In this document: positions 31,464 to 41,100 of the stretch, one piece after another
Position numbering within the stretch: position 1 is the stretch's first letter
Layout of the letters: the number at the start of each line of letters is the position of its first letter
Source: Halorubrum yunnanense
GTDB lineage: Archaea; Halobacteriota; Halobacteria; Halobacteriales; Haloferacaceae
Direction of reading: 5' to 3'
DNA length: 48,474 bases
NCBI RefSeq assembly: GCF_026586675.1
Contig: NZ_JAODIX010000030.1
Span: 174,203-222,676 of the forward strand
Notes under the pieces: model-generated
Databases searched by the model: none
Told to the model about the DNA's origin: nothing
Seen by the model: the letters and a program-made list of their open reading frames with translations, nothing else
Translations under genes and position numbers: made by a program

Positions 31464-32729
31464 TTATCGCTCGTTGACTTCGAGCACCTTGCCGGCCGCG
31501 ATGGTCTGACCCATGTCGCGGATGGCGAAGCTGCCGAGCTCCGGGATCTGGCTCGACGGCTCGATGCTGAGCGGCTTCTGGGGGCGCACGGTGACGACCG
31601 CGGCGTCGCCGGATTTGATGAAGTCCGGGTTCTCCTCGGCGACCTCGCCCGACGCGGGGTCGATCTTCTGGTCGATCGACTCGATCGTACAGGCGACCTG
31701 CGCCGTGTGGGCGTGGAAGACGGGCGTGTAGCCGGCCGTGATGACCGACGGGTGCTGCATGACGACGACCTGCGCCTGGAACGTCTCGGCGACGCTCGGC
31801 GGGTCCTCGGCGGGACCGACAACGTCGCCGCGGCGGATGTCGTCCTTACCGAGCCCGCGGACGTTGAATCCGACGTTGTCGCCGGGGCCGGCCTCGGGCA
31901 CCTCCTCGTGGTGCATCTCGATCGTCTTCACCTCGCCGCCCACGTCGGACGGCTGGAAGGAGACGTTGTCGCCGGTGTTGAGGATACCGGTCTCGACGCG
32001 TCCTACGGGGACGGTCCCGATGCCGGAGATGGTGTAGACGTCCTGGATGGGGAGCCGGAGCGGCGCGTCCGTCGGCGGCTCGGTCTCCGGGAGGTCGTTG
32101 AGCGACTCCAGCAGGGTGGGCCCGTCGTACCACGGGGTGTTCTCGGACGCCTCGGAGACGTTGTCGCCCTCGAACGCCGAGATGGGCACGAACGTCGTGT
32201 CGTCCGTCGCGAAGCGGACCTGGTTGAGCAGGTCCTCGACCTCGCCGATAACCTCCTTGTAGGAGGACTCCTGGTAGTCGACCAGGTCCATCTTGTTGAC
32301 GCCGATGATGAGCTCGTTGATGCCCAGCGTGCGGGCCAGGAACACGTGCTCTCGGGTCTGGGGCGCGACGCCGTCGTCGGCCGCGACGACGAGCACTGCG
32401 TTGTCGGCCTGCGAGGCGCCCGTGATCATGTTCTTCACGAAGTCACGGTGGCCCGGGCAGTCGACGATGGTGAAGTAGTAAGTGTCCGTGTCGAACTCCT
32501 GGTGGGCGATGTCGATCGTGACGCCGCGCTCGCGCTCCTCGGCGAGGTTGTCCATCACGTAGGCGAACTCGAAGCCGCCCTTGCCCTTCTCTTCGGCTTC
32601 CTCGCGGTGCTGCTCGATTACGTGCTCGGGGACGCTCCCCGTCTCGAAGAGGAGGCGACCCACGAGCGTACTCTTGCCGTGGTCGACGTGGCCGATGATG
32701 GCCAGATTCTGGTGCGGTTTGTCACTCAT
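31464..32729 (-). CDS. tuf: Translation elongation factor EF-1alpha
   Basis: 421-aa GTPase that delivers aminoacyl-tRNA to the ribosome. ATG at 32729 ([20 protein letters not shown]). G-motifs: GHVDHGKST (G1), the G2 region near [19 protein letters not shown] (G3), NKMDL (G4). Domains 2 and 3 follow with VGRVETGIL and the C-terminal [14 protein letters not shown]. Upstream in-frame residues to 32864 are noise. Followed directly by rps10. Confidence 0.98.
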   Translation of the reverse strand: MSDKPHQNLAIIGHVDHGKSTLVGRLLFETGSVPEHVIEQHREEAEEKGKGGFEFAYVMDNLAEERERGVTIDIAHQEFDTDTYYFTIVDCPGHRDFVKNMITGASQADNAVLVVAADDGVAPQTREHVFLARTLGINELIIGVNKMDLVDYQESSYKEVIGEVEDLLNQVRFATDDTTFVPISAFEGDNVSEASENTPWYDGPTLLESLNDLPETEPPTDAPLRLPIQDVYTISGIGTVPVGRVETGILNTGDNVSFQPSDVGGEVKTIEMHHEEVPEAGPGDNVGFNVRGLGKDDIRRGDVVGPAEDPPSVAETFQAQVVVMQHPSVITAGYTPVFHAHTAQVACTIESIDQKIDPASGEVAEENPDFIKSGDAAVVTVRPQKPLSIEPSSQIPELGSFAIRDMGQTIAAGKVLEVNER

Positions 32730-32903
32730 GGGGTAATCACGCGCTAAGGCGCTCTGTGAGTAAGTTTCGGTCGATTCCACTAAAACGGTTTCGATACGGA
32801 CCACAGAGTATCGCGCCGCAGTCGGGCGATTCTCGACAACGCGGGGCACGCCATCGCGCCGCACGGCCGAGGTGGCAGTCGCGCGCTCCGAGAGCGGGGC
32901 GAC

Positions 32904-33899
32904 CTACTTCAGCCGGCCGACGTCGCCGAGCACCGCGCTCGCGGTCTCGGGCCCGCCGGCGCCGCGGCCCGAGATGTTGAGCCGGCCGGCGTGGGTCGTC
33001 TCGATCTGGACGATGTTCTGCGTCCCGGAGACCGCGAGCGTCCCGTTCTCGGGGACGAGCCGCGGGGCGACTCGGACCGTCTCGCCGGTCGCCTCACCGA
33101 TGAGGCGGACGGTCCTGCCGTCCTCGGCGGCGAGCCGGAGCGTCGAGCCCGGCACGTCGCGGATCCCCTCGACGTCGGCGTCGTCGAGCGTGAACTCCCG
33201 GGCGTCGGCCGGGTCGTCGACCGCGCCGAACGAGAGCACGTTCGCGAGGATGACGCACTTCAGCGCCGCGTCGGTCCCGTCGACGTCGAAGGAGGGGTCG
33301 GCCTCGGCGACGCCGAGGTCCTGCGCTTCGGCGAGCACGTGGTCGTAGTCGAGTCCCTCGGCGGCCATCCGAGTGAGGATGAAGTTCGCCGTCCCGTTGA
33401 GCACGCCGCGGACCGCCGTGACGTGGCCCGGCTCGATGTCCTCGACGGTCGAGACCGCGGGGATGGCGCCGCCGACGGTCGCCTCGAACCGGATCTCGCC
33501 CGCGCTGTCGGCGACGGCCGCCCGCAGGTCGCCGAACCGCTCCGCGACCGGCCCCTTGTTCGCGAGCACGGCGTGGCGGTCGCGCTCCAGCGCGCGAGTC
33601 ACGTGCGAGAAGCCGGGATCGGCGTCGCCCAGCGTCGTCGGCGTCGCCTCGACCAGGACGTCGTAGTCGGCCGCCAGCGCGTCCTCGGGGTCGCCGTCGC
33701 CGACAATCCCCCGCTCCGCTTTCCGAGCCACCACCGCGTCGGGGTCGACGCCGGGGGTCCGGCCGTCTGGCCCGTTCGCCCCGTCAGCGACGACCGCCGA
33801 GGAGGAGTCAGCGACCGCGACGACCTCGTGGCCGTGCTCGCCCGCGAGCTCGACGACGGAACGCCCGACCGCGCCCGCGCCGATGACGGCGAGTCTCAC
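32904..33899 (-). CDS. hom: Homoserine dehydrogenase
   Basis: 331 aa from a GTG at 33899 (RLAVIGAGAVGRSVVEL follows). NAD(P)-binding Rossmann motif GAGAVG; VEATPTTLGDADPGF; RHAVLANKGPVA; catalytic region GGAIPAVSTVEDIEPG; VRGVLNGTANFILTRM; AEADPSFDVDGTDAALK. It reduces aspartate semialdehyde to homoserine, the branch to threonine and methionine. It lacks the C-terminal ACT domain, but a separate ACT-domain protein is encoded immediately upstream. Its GTG overlaps the ACT gene's TGA (GTGA), so the two are translationally coupled. Confidence 0.95.
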   Translation of the reverse strand: MRLAVIGAGAVGRSVVELAGEHGHEVVAVADSSSAVVADGANGPDGRTPGVDPDAVVARKAERGIVGDGDPEDALAADYDVLVEATPTTLGDADPGFSHVTRALERDRHAVLANKGPVAERFGDLRAAVADSAGEIRFEATVGGAIPAVSTVEDIEPGHVTAVRGVLNGTANFILTRMAAEGLDYDHVLAEAQDLGVAEADPSFDVDGTDAALKCVILANVLSFGAVDDPADAREFTLDDADVEGIRDVPGSTLRLAAEDGRTVRLIGEATGETVRVAPRLVPENGTLAVSGTQNIVQIETTHAGRLNISGRGAGGPETASAVLGDVGRLK

Positions 33900-34489
33900 G
33901 CCTCCACCCCCGTGAGCGGCTCGACGAGACGCAGTTCCTTCTCGTCGGCCAGCTCCCGGACGGCCGCGAGCGCGGTCTCCGTCTCGCCGGCGCGGGCCTC
34001 CAGACGGAGCCGCGCGCTCGACACCTCCTCGGTGCCCTGCGGCGCCGCCAGCGACACGTCGGCGACCGACGCCGACTCGCACGCCTCGATCCGGGAGAGC
34101 GTGTCGGAGAGGTCGGTGTCGATGAGGTGGCCGAACAGGAGCAGCGTCACCTCCTCGGCGTACCGCTCCGTCCCAGCCTGCATCACGTTCACGCCCTCAG
34201 TCCGGAGCGCGTCGACGATCTCCTCGAAGCGGTCCTGGGTCGCCTCGAAGTCGACCTCGACCGGGATCCGACCGCGCGGGGTCTTGTTCCCGCGCTCGTG
34301 GTAGATCGAGAGGAGGTTCCCGCCGTTGTCGGCGATCGGGTGGAGCGCGGCGAGCAGCTGCCCGGGCTCGTCGACGAGCTCGAGCCGCACCGTGTGCGTC
34401 GACGGCGTCGCCGCGGCGTGGCCGCCGTCGGGAGTGGGGTCGTCGACGTTGTCGGACCGACCGTCGATCCCGTCGGGCGCGTCGCTCAC
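33896..34489 (-). CDS. ACT-domain regulatory protein, partner of homoserine dehydrogenase
   Basis: 197 aa from a GTG at 34489 (SDAPDGIDGRSDNVDD follows). The N-terminus (1-40) is a disordered acidic leader. The first ACT domain is at about 43-115 (TVRLELVDEPGQLLAALH, LLSIYHERGNKT, VEVDFEATQDRFEEIVDA). A second, weaker part (RYAEEVTLLLFGHLIDTD, SSARLRLEARAG) runs to the end. ACT domains bind amino acids. With hom directly downstream (4-base overlap), it probably gives allosteric control by threonine or a related product (inference). In-frame upstream GTGs exist, but the GTG at 34489 forms a GTGA overlap with a leaderless ORF. Confidence 0.85.
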   Translation of the reverse strand: MSDAPDGIDGRSDNVDDPTPDGGHAAATPSTHTVRLELVDEPGQLLAALHPIADNGGNLLSIYHERGNKTPRGRIPVEVDFEATQDRFEEIVDALRTEGVNVMQAGTERYAEEVTLLLFGHLIDTDLSDTLSRIEACESASVADVSLAAPQGTEEVSSARLRLEARAGETETALAAVRELADEKELRLVEPLTGVEA

Positions 34490-34662
34490 GCCGCCACCTC
34501 CACGAGGCCGACCGCGTCGACGTCGAGGGCGGCCGACACCGAGGTCGGGGCCGATTCGACCGACGCCGTCGTCGCGGTTCGGCACGGTCCTGTCGGCGGG
34601 GCGGAGCGGTCGCTTGCTGGCTCCGTCGCGATGCGCCGAGCGGGAATCGTGCCCGTCTGCAT
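34486..34662 (-). CDS. Possible Thr-rich leader ORF of the ACT-hom operon
   Basis: ATG at 34662 (MQTGTIPARRIATEPASD), 58 codons, TGA at 34486-34488 overlapping the ACT GTG at 34487-34489. A TATA-like cttatacc (about 34687-34694, minus strand) lies about 28 bases upstream, so the ATG is the expected leaderless start. The peptide has 8 Thr in 58, four of them in TGPCRTATT. Threonine is an end product of the downstream pathway. It may be translated as a leader, but no homologue is known to me and chance is not excluded. Confidence 0.5.
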   Translation of the reverse strand: MQTGTIPARRIATEPASDRSAPPTGPCRTATTASVESAPTSVSAALDVDAVGLVEVAA

Positions 34663-34838
34663 ACCCGAAAGGAGTCGGGGGATCCGGTATAAGCCTTCGG
34701 CGATGGCAGGCGTTGCCTCGCTCCCCGGCGTGTGAACCAATGGCACGGGAGCTAGTGGGGAGGATCAAGGGGAGGAGATAGAGAGAAAACGCGAGAGGCG
34801 GCGCTACGGCGCGGCAGACCGCGGACCGCGTCGTCGAC

Positions 34839-37028
34839 TCAGAAGTAGTCGATCGACTGCGGCAGTTCGAGCTTCATCCCCTTGCGCTCGCGGATCTCCA
34901 TGATCTTCTCGCGCTGGAGGTTGTCGACGAGGACCCGGAAGCCCGCGTTCTCGGTGTTCCACGAGGCGCGGCCCTCGGTGGCCGAGCGGATGTCGGAGGA
35001 GAAGCCGATCATCTCCTCGACGGGCGCGATGCCCTCGACGACCATGAGGTCGCCCTCCTGGTACATGTCGTCGACGCGGCCACGGCGGCCCTGGATCTCG
35101 CCGGACGCCGCGCCCATGTGCTCCGAGGGCACGTCGATCCGGACGTCCTGGATCGGCTCCAGCAGTCGGACCTCGCCGTCGATCAGCGAGCGGTGGACCG
35201 CGTCGCGGGTCGCGGGAATGACCTGCGCGGGACCGCGGTGGATGGTGTCCTCGTGGAGCTTCGCGTCGTGCAGGCGGAACAGCGACCCCTGCACCGGCTC
35301 GGCGGCGAGCGGCCCGTCGTCGAGCGCGTCCTGTAGCCCCTCCAAGACGAGTTCCATCGTCTCGTTGAGGTGCTGGATACCCTTCGTGTCGTCGATGAGG
35401 ATGTTCGTCCGGTGGATGTCCTCGACGTTCTGCGAGGTGTCCTTGTCCATGCCGGCCTCCTGAAGCGCCTCGCGGCGTTCCAGTTCGGGCATGTCCATCG
35501 AGACCTCGCCGAGCTGGATGGCGTCGACGATGTCCTGCGACATCGGCTCGACGGTGATGTAGAACTTGTTGTGGCGGTTCGGCGACTGCCCTTCGACCTC
35601 GCGGGAGGCCTCCTGGGGCTGCTCGCGGAAGACGACGATCGGCTCGCCGGTGATGACCGGGATGCCCTGGTTGTCGCGGATCCGCTGGGTAATCACTTCG
35701 AGGTGGAGCTCGCCCTGCCCGCTGATGAGGTGCTCGCCCGTGTCCTCGTTGATCTCGATCTGGATCGTCGGGTCCTCCTTGGCGACCTGCTGGAGCGTCT
35801 CGATGAGCTTCGGCAGGTCGTCCATGCTCTGCGCCTCGACGGACTTCGTAATGACCGGCTCGGAGATGTGTTCGATCGACTCGAACGGCGTCATCTCCAC
35901 GGAGGAGACCGTGGAGCCGGCGATGGCGTCACGCAGTCCGGTGACCGAGGCGATGTTCCCCGCCGGGACGCGATCCACCTCCTCGCGCTCGGACCCCATG
36001 AAGAGCCCGACGCTCTGGATCCGGTTTTTGCCGGCCGTCCCGGAGACGTACAGCTCCTGGCCCTTCTCCAAGGTCCCGGAGAAGACGCGGCCCGTCGCGA
36101 TCTCGCCCGCGTGCGGGTCCATGGAGATGTCGGTGACCATGAACACGACCTCGCCGTCCTCGTTGACCATCCGCATCGTGTCGGCCAGCTCGCTCTCCGG
36201 GTCGCCGCGCCAGATGCGCGGGACGCGGCGGGGCTGGGCGTCGACCGGGTTCGGGAAGTGCTCGCAGACCATGTCGAGCACGACGTCCGAGAGCGGCGTC
36301 CGCTCGTGGAGCTCCTCGCGCCCGTCGTTCTGTTCGAGCTCCATGATGTCGCCGAAGTCCATGCCGGTCCGCTGCATCGACGGCATCGAGACGCCCCACT
36401 TGTACAGCGCGGAGCCGAAGCCGACCGTGCCGTCCTCAACGGAGACGGTCCAGTCCTCGGGGATGTCGTCCATGTTCTCGGCCATCCCGCGGATGAGCTC
36501 GTTGACGTCGGAGATAACCGACAGCAGTCGCTCCTGCATCTCCTGAGGCCCCTCTTGGAGCTCCGAGATGAGGCGGTCGACCTTGTTGATGAACAGCGCC
36601 GGCTTCACGCCCTCCCGGAGCGCCTGCCGGAGCACCGTCTCGGTCTGGGGCATCGCGCCCTCGACGGCGTCGACGACCACTAAGGCGCCGTCGACCGCGC
36701 GCATGGCGCGGGTGACGTCGCCCCCGAAGTCCACGTGGCCCGGGGTGTCGATGAGGTTGACGAGGTGGTTTGTGTCCTCGTACTCGTGGGTCATCGAGAC
36801 GTTCGCCGCGTCGATGGTGATGCCGCGCTCCTGCTCGTCCTCCTTCGTGTCCATCGCGAGCTGCTCGCCCGCGGTGTCTTGGGAGATCATGCCGGCACCG
36901 GCCAGCAGGTTGTCGGAGAGCGTCGTCTTGCCGTGGTCGACGTGGGCGGCGATGGCGATGTTCCGGATGTTCTCCGGAGAGTCCATCAGCCGTTCACACT
37001 CTTGAACGATCTTCTTGCGTCGGCCCAT
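34839..37028 (-). CDS. fusA: Translation elongation factor EF-2
   Basis: 729-aa translocase GTPase. ATG at 37028 ([20 protein letters not shown]). G-motifs: [29 protein letters not shown] (G2 region), [18 protein letters not shown]. The diphthamide loop is visible in [20 protein letters not shown], with the modified His in IHRGPAQ. The C-terminal domain V ends in ELPQSIDYF. Normal length. Promoter region 37029-37212 is shared with the divergent aldolase. The 176 bases between EF-2 and the ACT operon's leader hold nothing I recognise. Confidence 0.98.
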   Translation of the reverse strand: MGRRKKIVQECERLMDSPENIRNIAIAAHVDHGKTTLSDNLLAGAGMISQDTAGEQLAMDTKEDEQERGITIDAANVSMTHEYEDTNHLVNLIDTPGHVDFGGDVTRAMRAVDGALVVVDAVEGAMPQTETVLRQALREGVKPALFINKVDRLISELQEGPQEMQERLLSVISDVNELIRGMAENMDDIPEDWTVSVEDGTVGFGSALYKWGVSMPSMQRTGMDFGDIMELEQNDGREELHERTPLSDVVLDMVCEHFPNPVDAQPRRVPRIWRGDPESELADTMRMVNEDGEVVFMVTDISMDPHAGEIATGRVFSGTLEKGQELYVSGTAGKNRIQSVGLFMGSEREEVDRVPAGNIASVTGLRDAIAGSTVSSVEMTPFESIEHISEPVITKSVEAQSMDDLPKLIETLQQVAKEDPTIQIEINEDTGEHLISGQGELHLEVITQRIRDNQGIPVITGEPIVVFREQPQEASREVEGQSPNRHNKFYITVEPMSQDIVDAIQLGEVSMDMPELERREALQEAGMDKDTSQNVEDIHRTNILIDDTKGIQHLNETMELVLEGLQDALDDGPLAAEPVQGSLFRLHDAKLHEDTIHRGPAQVIPATRDAVHRSLIDGEVRLLEPIQDVRIDVPSEHMGAASGEIQGRRGRVDDMYQEGDLMVVEGIAPVEEMIGFSSDIRSATEGRASWNTENAGFRVLVDNLQREKIMEIRERKGMKLELPQSIDYF

Positions 37029-37212
37029 TATACCGTTTGTTACCGATAGCAGGGTCAAAAGGGTAGTGTTTCGCCGCGGCCGTTTCACCGGGGATTACCC
37101 GGGATCGCCGGCGATTTTGTGCCGATCGGTCGCACGATCCGATTTAAGCCACGGTGACACGTACCACGGCGGCTCCGGACGGATTTAAGTAGCCGCTCGG
37201 GAACCGTCGCGT

Positions 37213-37857
37213 ATGAACGAGACGCTTTCGCGGCTCGCCGACACCGGCGTCGTCGCGGTGCTGCGCGGGGTCGAGGCCGACCAACTCATCGGGATCACGG
37301 AGGCGCTCCGCGAGGGAGGGGTCACCGCCGTCGAGATCACCGCGGACACGCCCGACGTCGCCGGGAAACTCGAGGAAGTGACGGGCTCGTTCGGCGACGA
37401 GGTCGTGGTCGGCACCGGCACCGTCCTCGACAGCGAGACCGCCCGGGCGACCCTGATGGCCGGCGCCGAGTTCGTCGTCTCGCCGAGCCTCCACGAGGAC
37501 GTGATCGAGACCTGCAACCGCTACGGCGCCGTCACCGCGCCCGGCGTGATGACGCCGACCGAGGCGGTCCGCGGCTACGAGGCCGGCGCCGACTTCGTGA
37601 AGGTGTTCCCCGCGAAGACCGTCGGTCCGGCGCACCTCGGCGCGATGAAGGGCCCGCTCGGCCAGATCCCGATGATGCCGACCGGCGGCGTCGCCCCCGA
37701 CAACGCCGGCGACTACGTCGAGGCCGGCGCGTTCGCGGTCGGCGCCGGCGGCGCGCTCGTGGACTACGACGCCGCCGAGCGCGGCGATTACGACGAGATC
37801 ACCGAGACCGCCCGGGAGTTCGTGCGAGTGGTCGAGGCGGCGCGAGCCGAGGAGTGA
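37213..37857 (+). CDS. KDPG/KHG-type aldolase
   Basis: 214-aa class I aldolase (2-dehydro-3-deoxy-phosphogluconate / 4-hydroxy-2-oxoglutarate family). Schiff-base Lys130 is in GADFVKVFPAKTVG. Other motifs: VVAVLRGVEADQLIGI, GGVTAVEITADTPDVAG with the catalytic Glu, VVGTGTVLDSETAR, SPSLHEDVIETCNRYG, and PTGGVAPDN (phosphate binding). It splits a 2-keto-3-deoxy sugar acid to pyruvate and an aldehyde. A TATA-like ggatttaag (37180-37188) lies about 28 bases before the ATG, so it is leaderless. The stop is followed by a 22-bp terminator palindrome. Confidence 0.93.
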   Translation: MNETLSRLADTGVVAVLRGVEADQLIGITEALREGGVTAVEITADTPDVAGKLEEVTGSFGDEVVVGTGTVLDSETARATLMAGAEFVVSPSLHEDVIETCNRYGAVTAPGVMTPTEAVRGYEAGADFVKVFPAKTVGPAHLGAMKGPLGQIPMMPTGGVAPDNAGDYVEAGAFAVGAGGALVDYDAAERGDYDEITETAREFVRVVEAARAEE

Positions 37858-37860
37858 GGG

Positions 37861-37887
37861 AGCGACCGCCGCGGCGGTCGCTATTTT
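37861..37887 (+). terminator. Hairpin terminator after the aldolase gene
   Basis: A perfect 22-base palindrome (AGCGACCGCCG with CGGCGGTCGCT, 37861-37882) begins 4 bases after the stop and is followed by ATTTT. GC stem plus T-run fits intrinsic-type termination. Confidence 0.7.
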
Positions 37888-37890
37888 AAT

Positions 37891-37908
37891 GGCATGATAT
37901 ATCATGCC
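37891..37908. promoter_or_regulatory. Perfect 18-bp palindrome between convergent genes
   Basis: GGCATGATATATCATGCC is fully self-complementary. It follows the terminator by a few bases and lies about 200 bases from the 3' end of the DP2 gene. It could be a protein-binding site or part of a bidirectional terminator. The rest of 37909-38107 holds nothing I can call. Confidence 0.5.
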
Positions 37909-38107
37909 GAACGGTCAAAAGCGCGAGGACGCAAGTGGGGATGACTTCCAGCCGGCTCGTTCGACGAGAGGCACACCCGCTTGGAAGTCACTCGGAGGAG
38001 CCTGTCAGATCCCACCTCGGTCCGTCGCCGGGATCCCCTGCCCGGCCGGACCGGTCACGCCGTCGCGGCACACCCCGCGGCGGCACGCGCACTACGGCCG
38101 CGACGCG

Positions 38108-41100
38108 TCACATGAAGTCCGCGATGCCGGACTGCTTGTTCGTGTCGTCCTCGAAGATCGATTCGAGCGACTCCTCTAACACCTTCAGCCGCTGTTTCGT
38201 GTAGGGCCGACAGCCGAACCGGTCCGCGACCTCGATCGCCGTGTCGACGTACTTGTTCACCGACCCTTGGTGGACCGTGAGGTTCACCCGGCCGCCGCAC
38301 TCGCGGCAGTCGCCCGAGAGAGGCATCCGGCGGTACTTCTCCCCGCAGTCGAGACACCGCGTCTCCTGCCGCGAGAACGCCCGGAGGTTCCCGATGATGT
38401 CCGGCAGGAAGTGGTACTCGATGACGCGCTCGGCCACGTCGGTCTCGTCGACCGCGCGGAGCTTCCGGGCCAGCTCCAGCTGCGCGTCCATCTTCTCCAT
38501 CATGTCCCCGAGCGTCTTGTACGCCGACAGGTCCGGCCCCATCGCGATGTCCGTCGTGTCGTGGGTGTGGTCGAAGCCGTGGTACTCCTCGTCGGTCCCG
38601 AGCGTGTCCTCGCCGAGCTGAATCAGGTCCTCGACCGACTCCGGATCGGCCATCTCCAGCGTCGCCTCGTAGAACTCCCGCGGGTACTCTCGCGCGATGT
38701 CCATGTTGTGCGCCTCGTCGTCGATCTCGGAGGGGTCGATCCGCGAGGACATCACGAGGGGCGCGTCCATCGAGTTGTGAGCGTACAGCCAATTCGCTGT
38801 GAAGACCGGTTCTCCGCCGACTTGCAAGTCGTAGAGATGGCCGTCGTAGTCGACGCGATCGATATTGGTAACTCGGAGATACGAGAGGTCACCGTCGACA
38901 AGCGGACGGATCGCGTCGAGCTTCTCACGCGCGGCGGTGGGGAGGTCGTGTTCGTCGAGCGTCTCGACGATCGACTCGAGCTTTTCGAGACTGATGTTTT
39001 CACGCCGCTTGAGATATTTCGGAACGATATCGGTGATGTCTGGGATCTCCATCTGCCGAATTTCGAAGAGTTCTCCGGGGATACCGACCGTGAGGCTCTT
39101 CGGCTGGTACGGATCTTCGCCGTCGAGGACGCGTCGAAGCGGATTGTCCGAGGCACCGCCAGAGACGGTGACGGTGTAGATCCGTTGCCGAGGCGGTTCC
39201 CGATCGCGTGTCGAGACGTTAGCGACGACGCCGAGTCGATGCAGTAGGAACACGATCCCGTCTTTAAGATCCTCACTCGTCGTGTGGAACGCGATCGTCG
39301 TCTGGTTGTCATCGGTCGTTTCACTCCCGTCTCCGGCGATGAATCCACGGAGGAACGATTGTACCGTCGATCGGTCACCGCGTCGAATCGGTTCGGGAAC
39401 GACCTTCTCACTCGAGTCAGACGATTCTTCCTCGCGGAATCCCAGTTCAAACAGGACGTCCTCGAACACGGCCGGGAACCCAATTTCGTACGCCTTGTTC
39501 GACCATCGTACCGACGGATCGACGCCGAGCGTGTCTTTGATGATGCGCTCGGTCCGTCGAACGATCTCCTCGTCGGCATTGGTGATCGTCGGTCGAACGG
39601 ACGACGTCGAGCCCTCAGCGGCGAACAGTCCAAGGAGCCACGAGAAGTCGTCATTCATCGGAATGTGACGTGAGATTCCCCTTGAGGAACCCTTTCGACC
39701 GATCTGTGGATTCAACTCGGCACGCCAGTTTCGTGATACCCCCTCGATATCGCGGAGCGTTCGGAGCGCGACTTTCTCTTTCGAGAGGCGGTAGGAGAGT
39801 CCGCCGTCGAAGGCAGCGCGCGCGTCGCTCCCCCAGGCCGATTCGTCCCACACCTCACGGAGGTACGATTCGACCGAGTCGTCGATGAACACGTACGGAT
39901 CGTCGACACACTCGGCCACATCGACCACCGTTCCCGCCTGCGTCTCGACGTCGAGCTGCTGCGGTGCAAGAATGAGATCGCCGACATCGAGGTCGTCACC
40001 AGCCACTTCTTCGATGCCATCGTCGTATCGGAACAGACTGTGGTTCGAGGTGATATCGAGCGAGCGACCGAACTGCGTCTCCACTCTGAGAAGCGTCTCG
40101 TCGTCGTCAGCACCGTATCTGATCGCCTTCTCGATCGGCTGGAGGCTCGACTCGTGATTCTCGTCGAATGTGTACGTCTGCCACCCCTCACGCACGCATG
40201 TTCGCTTTTTAAACTTCCCGTCGACATCGATGGGTGATTCGAGTTCATTCCAAAACTCGTCGAACGTGAGGTATCGGATCCGTCCCTGCGGATCGCGAGC
40301 AACGAGTCGAGAGTTTTCCGAGACGCTCCCACCGCGTTGGTCAGGAAGGTACTCTTTCGAGAAGTTGAGAAGGCCGTCCATGAGCAGCATGACGCAATCC
40401 TCGTCCCCATCACATTGAGAAACTGACAAATCGTTCGCCACAAGCGTGTGCGTCTCGGCGACGGTGAGATTGTAAGTATACTCGACGTCGCTCTCGAGGA
40501 ACGAAACCGACGTAACCTCGTCAGTCTCGATGCCGCCATCCGTCGCCGTGCTAGCGGCGGCGTCCATCGATACGTTCTGCTGGGGGGAAGTCGCCGGAAT
40601 CGTATCGCCGACCTCCAACTCATTCGCGGCGACCTTCTGGACTTCCTCATCTACTACCCGCAGCATCGTGTGGTCGGGCGTCACGCGGATCGAACGTCCG
40701 TCCTGGGTCTCGACTTGGACAAGATGGTCCTGACTCAGGTGTTTCGAGACGGCAGTCACCGGCTGTGTCGACTTGTTTCCGTGTTCGTCGATCGAAGGGA
40801 CCTCAACGTTGCCGTCGAGTTCCTCAACGAGCGTTCCGAAGTCATCAGTCCGCGGATCGTCCAGCCGATCCTCGACGAATTCCTCGATGGTCTCGCGGTG
40901 CCAACCCGCGTCGTCTCGATACTCGATTTCCGTCTTCGGATGGAAGCAGTTCCGACGCTTCGCGGCGTGAAAGTACGGATGAGCGTATCCGACCGCGGCC
41001 GACGTGAATCCGACCACTCTCCCGACAGTAGCCGCGCTCGTGTGGGGCGCCATCCCGAAGACGAGCTCGCCGACGAGGTCGTCGCGCTCGTTCACCTCGT

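Noticed and set aside
37904-38179. 91-codon ORF after the 18-bp palindrome
   Set aside because: Overlaps the 3' end of DP2 on the other strand, has no protein-like pattern, and its ATG lies within the palindrome.
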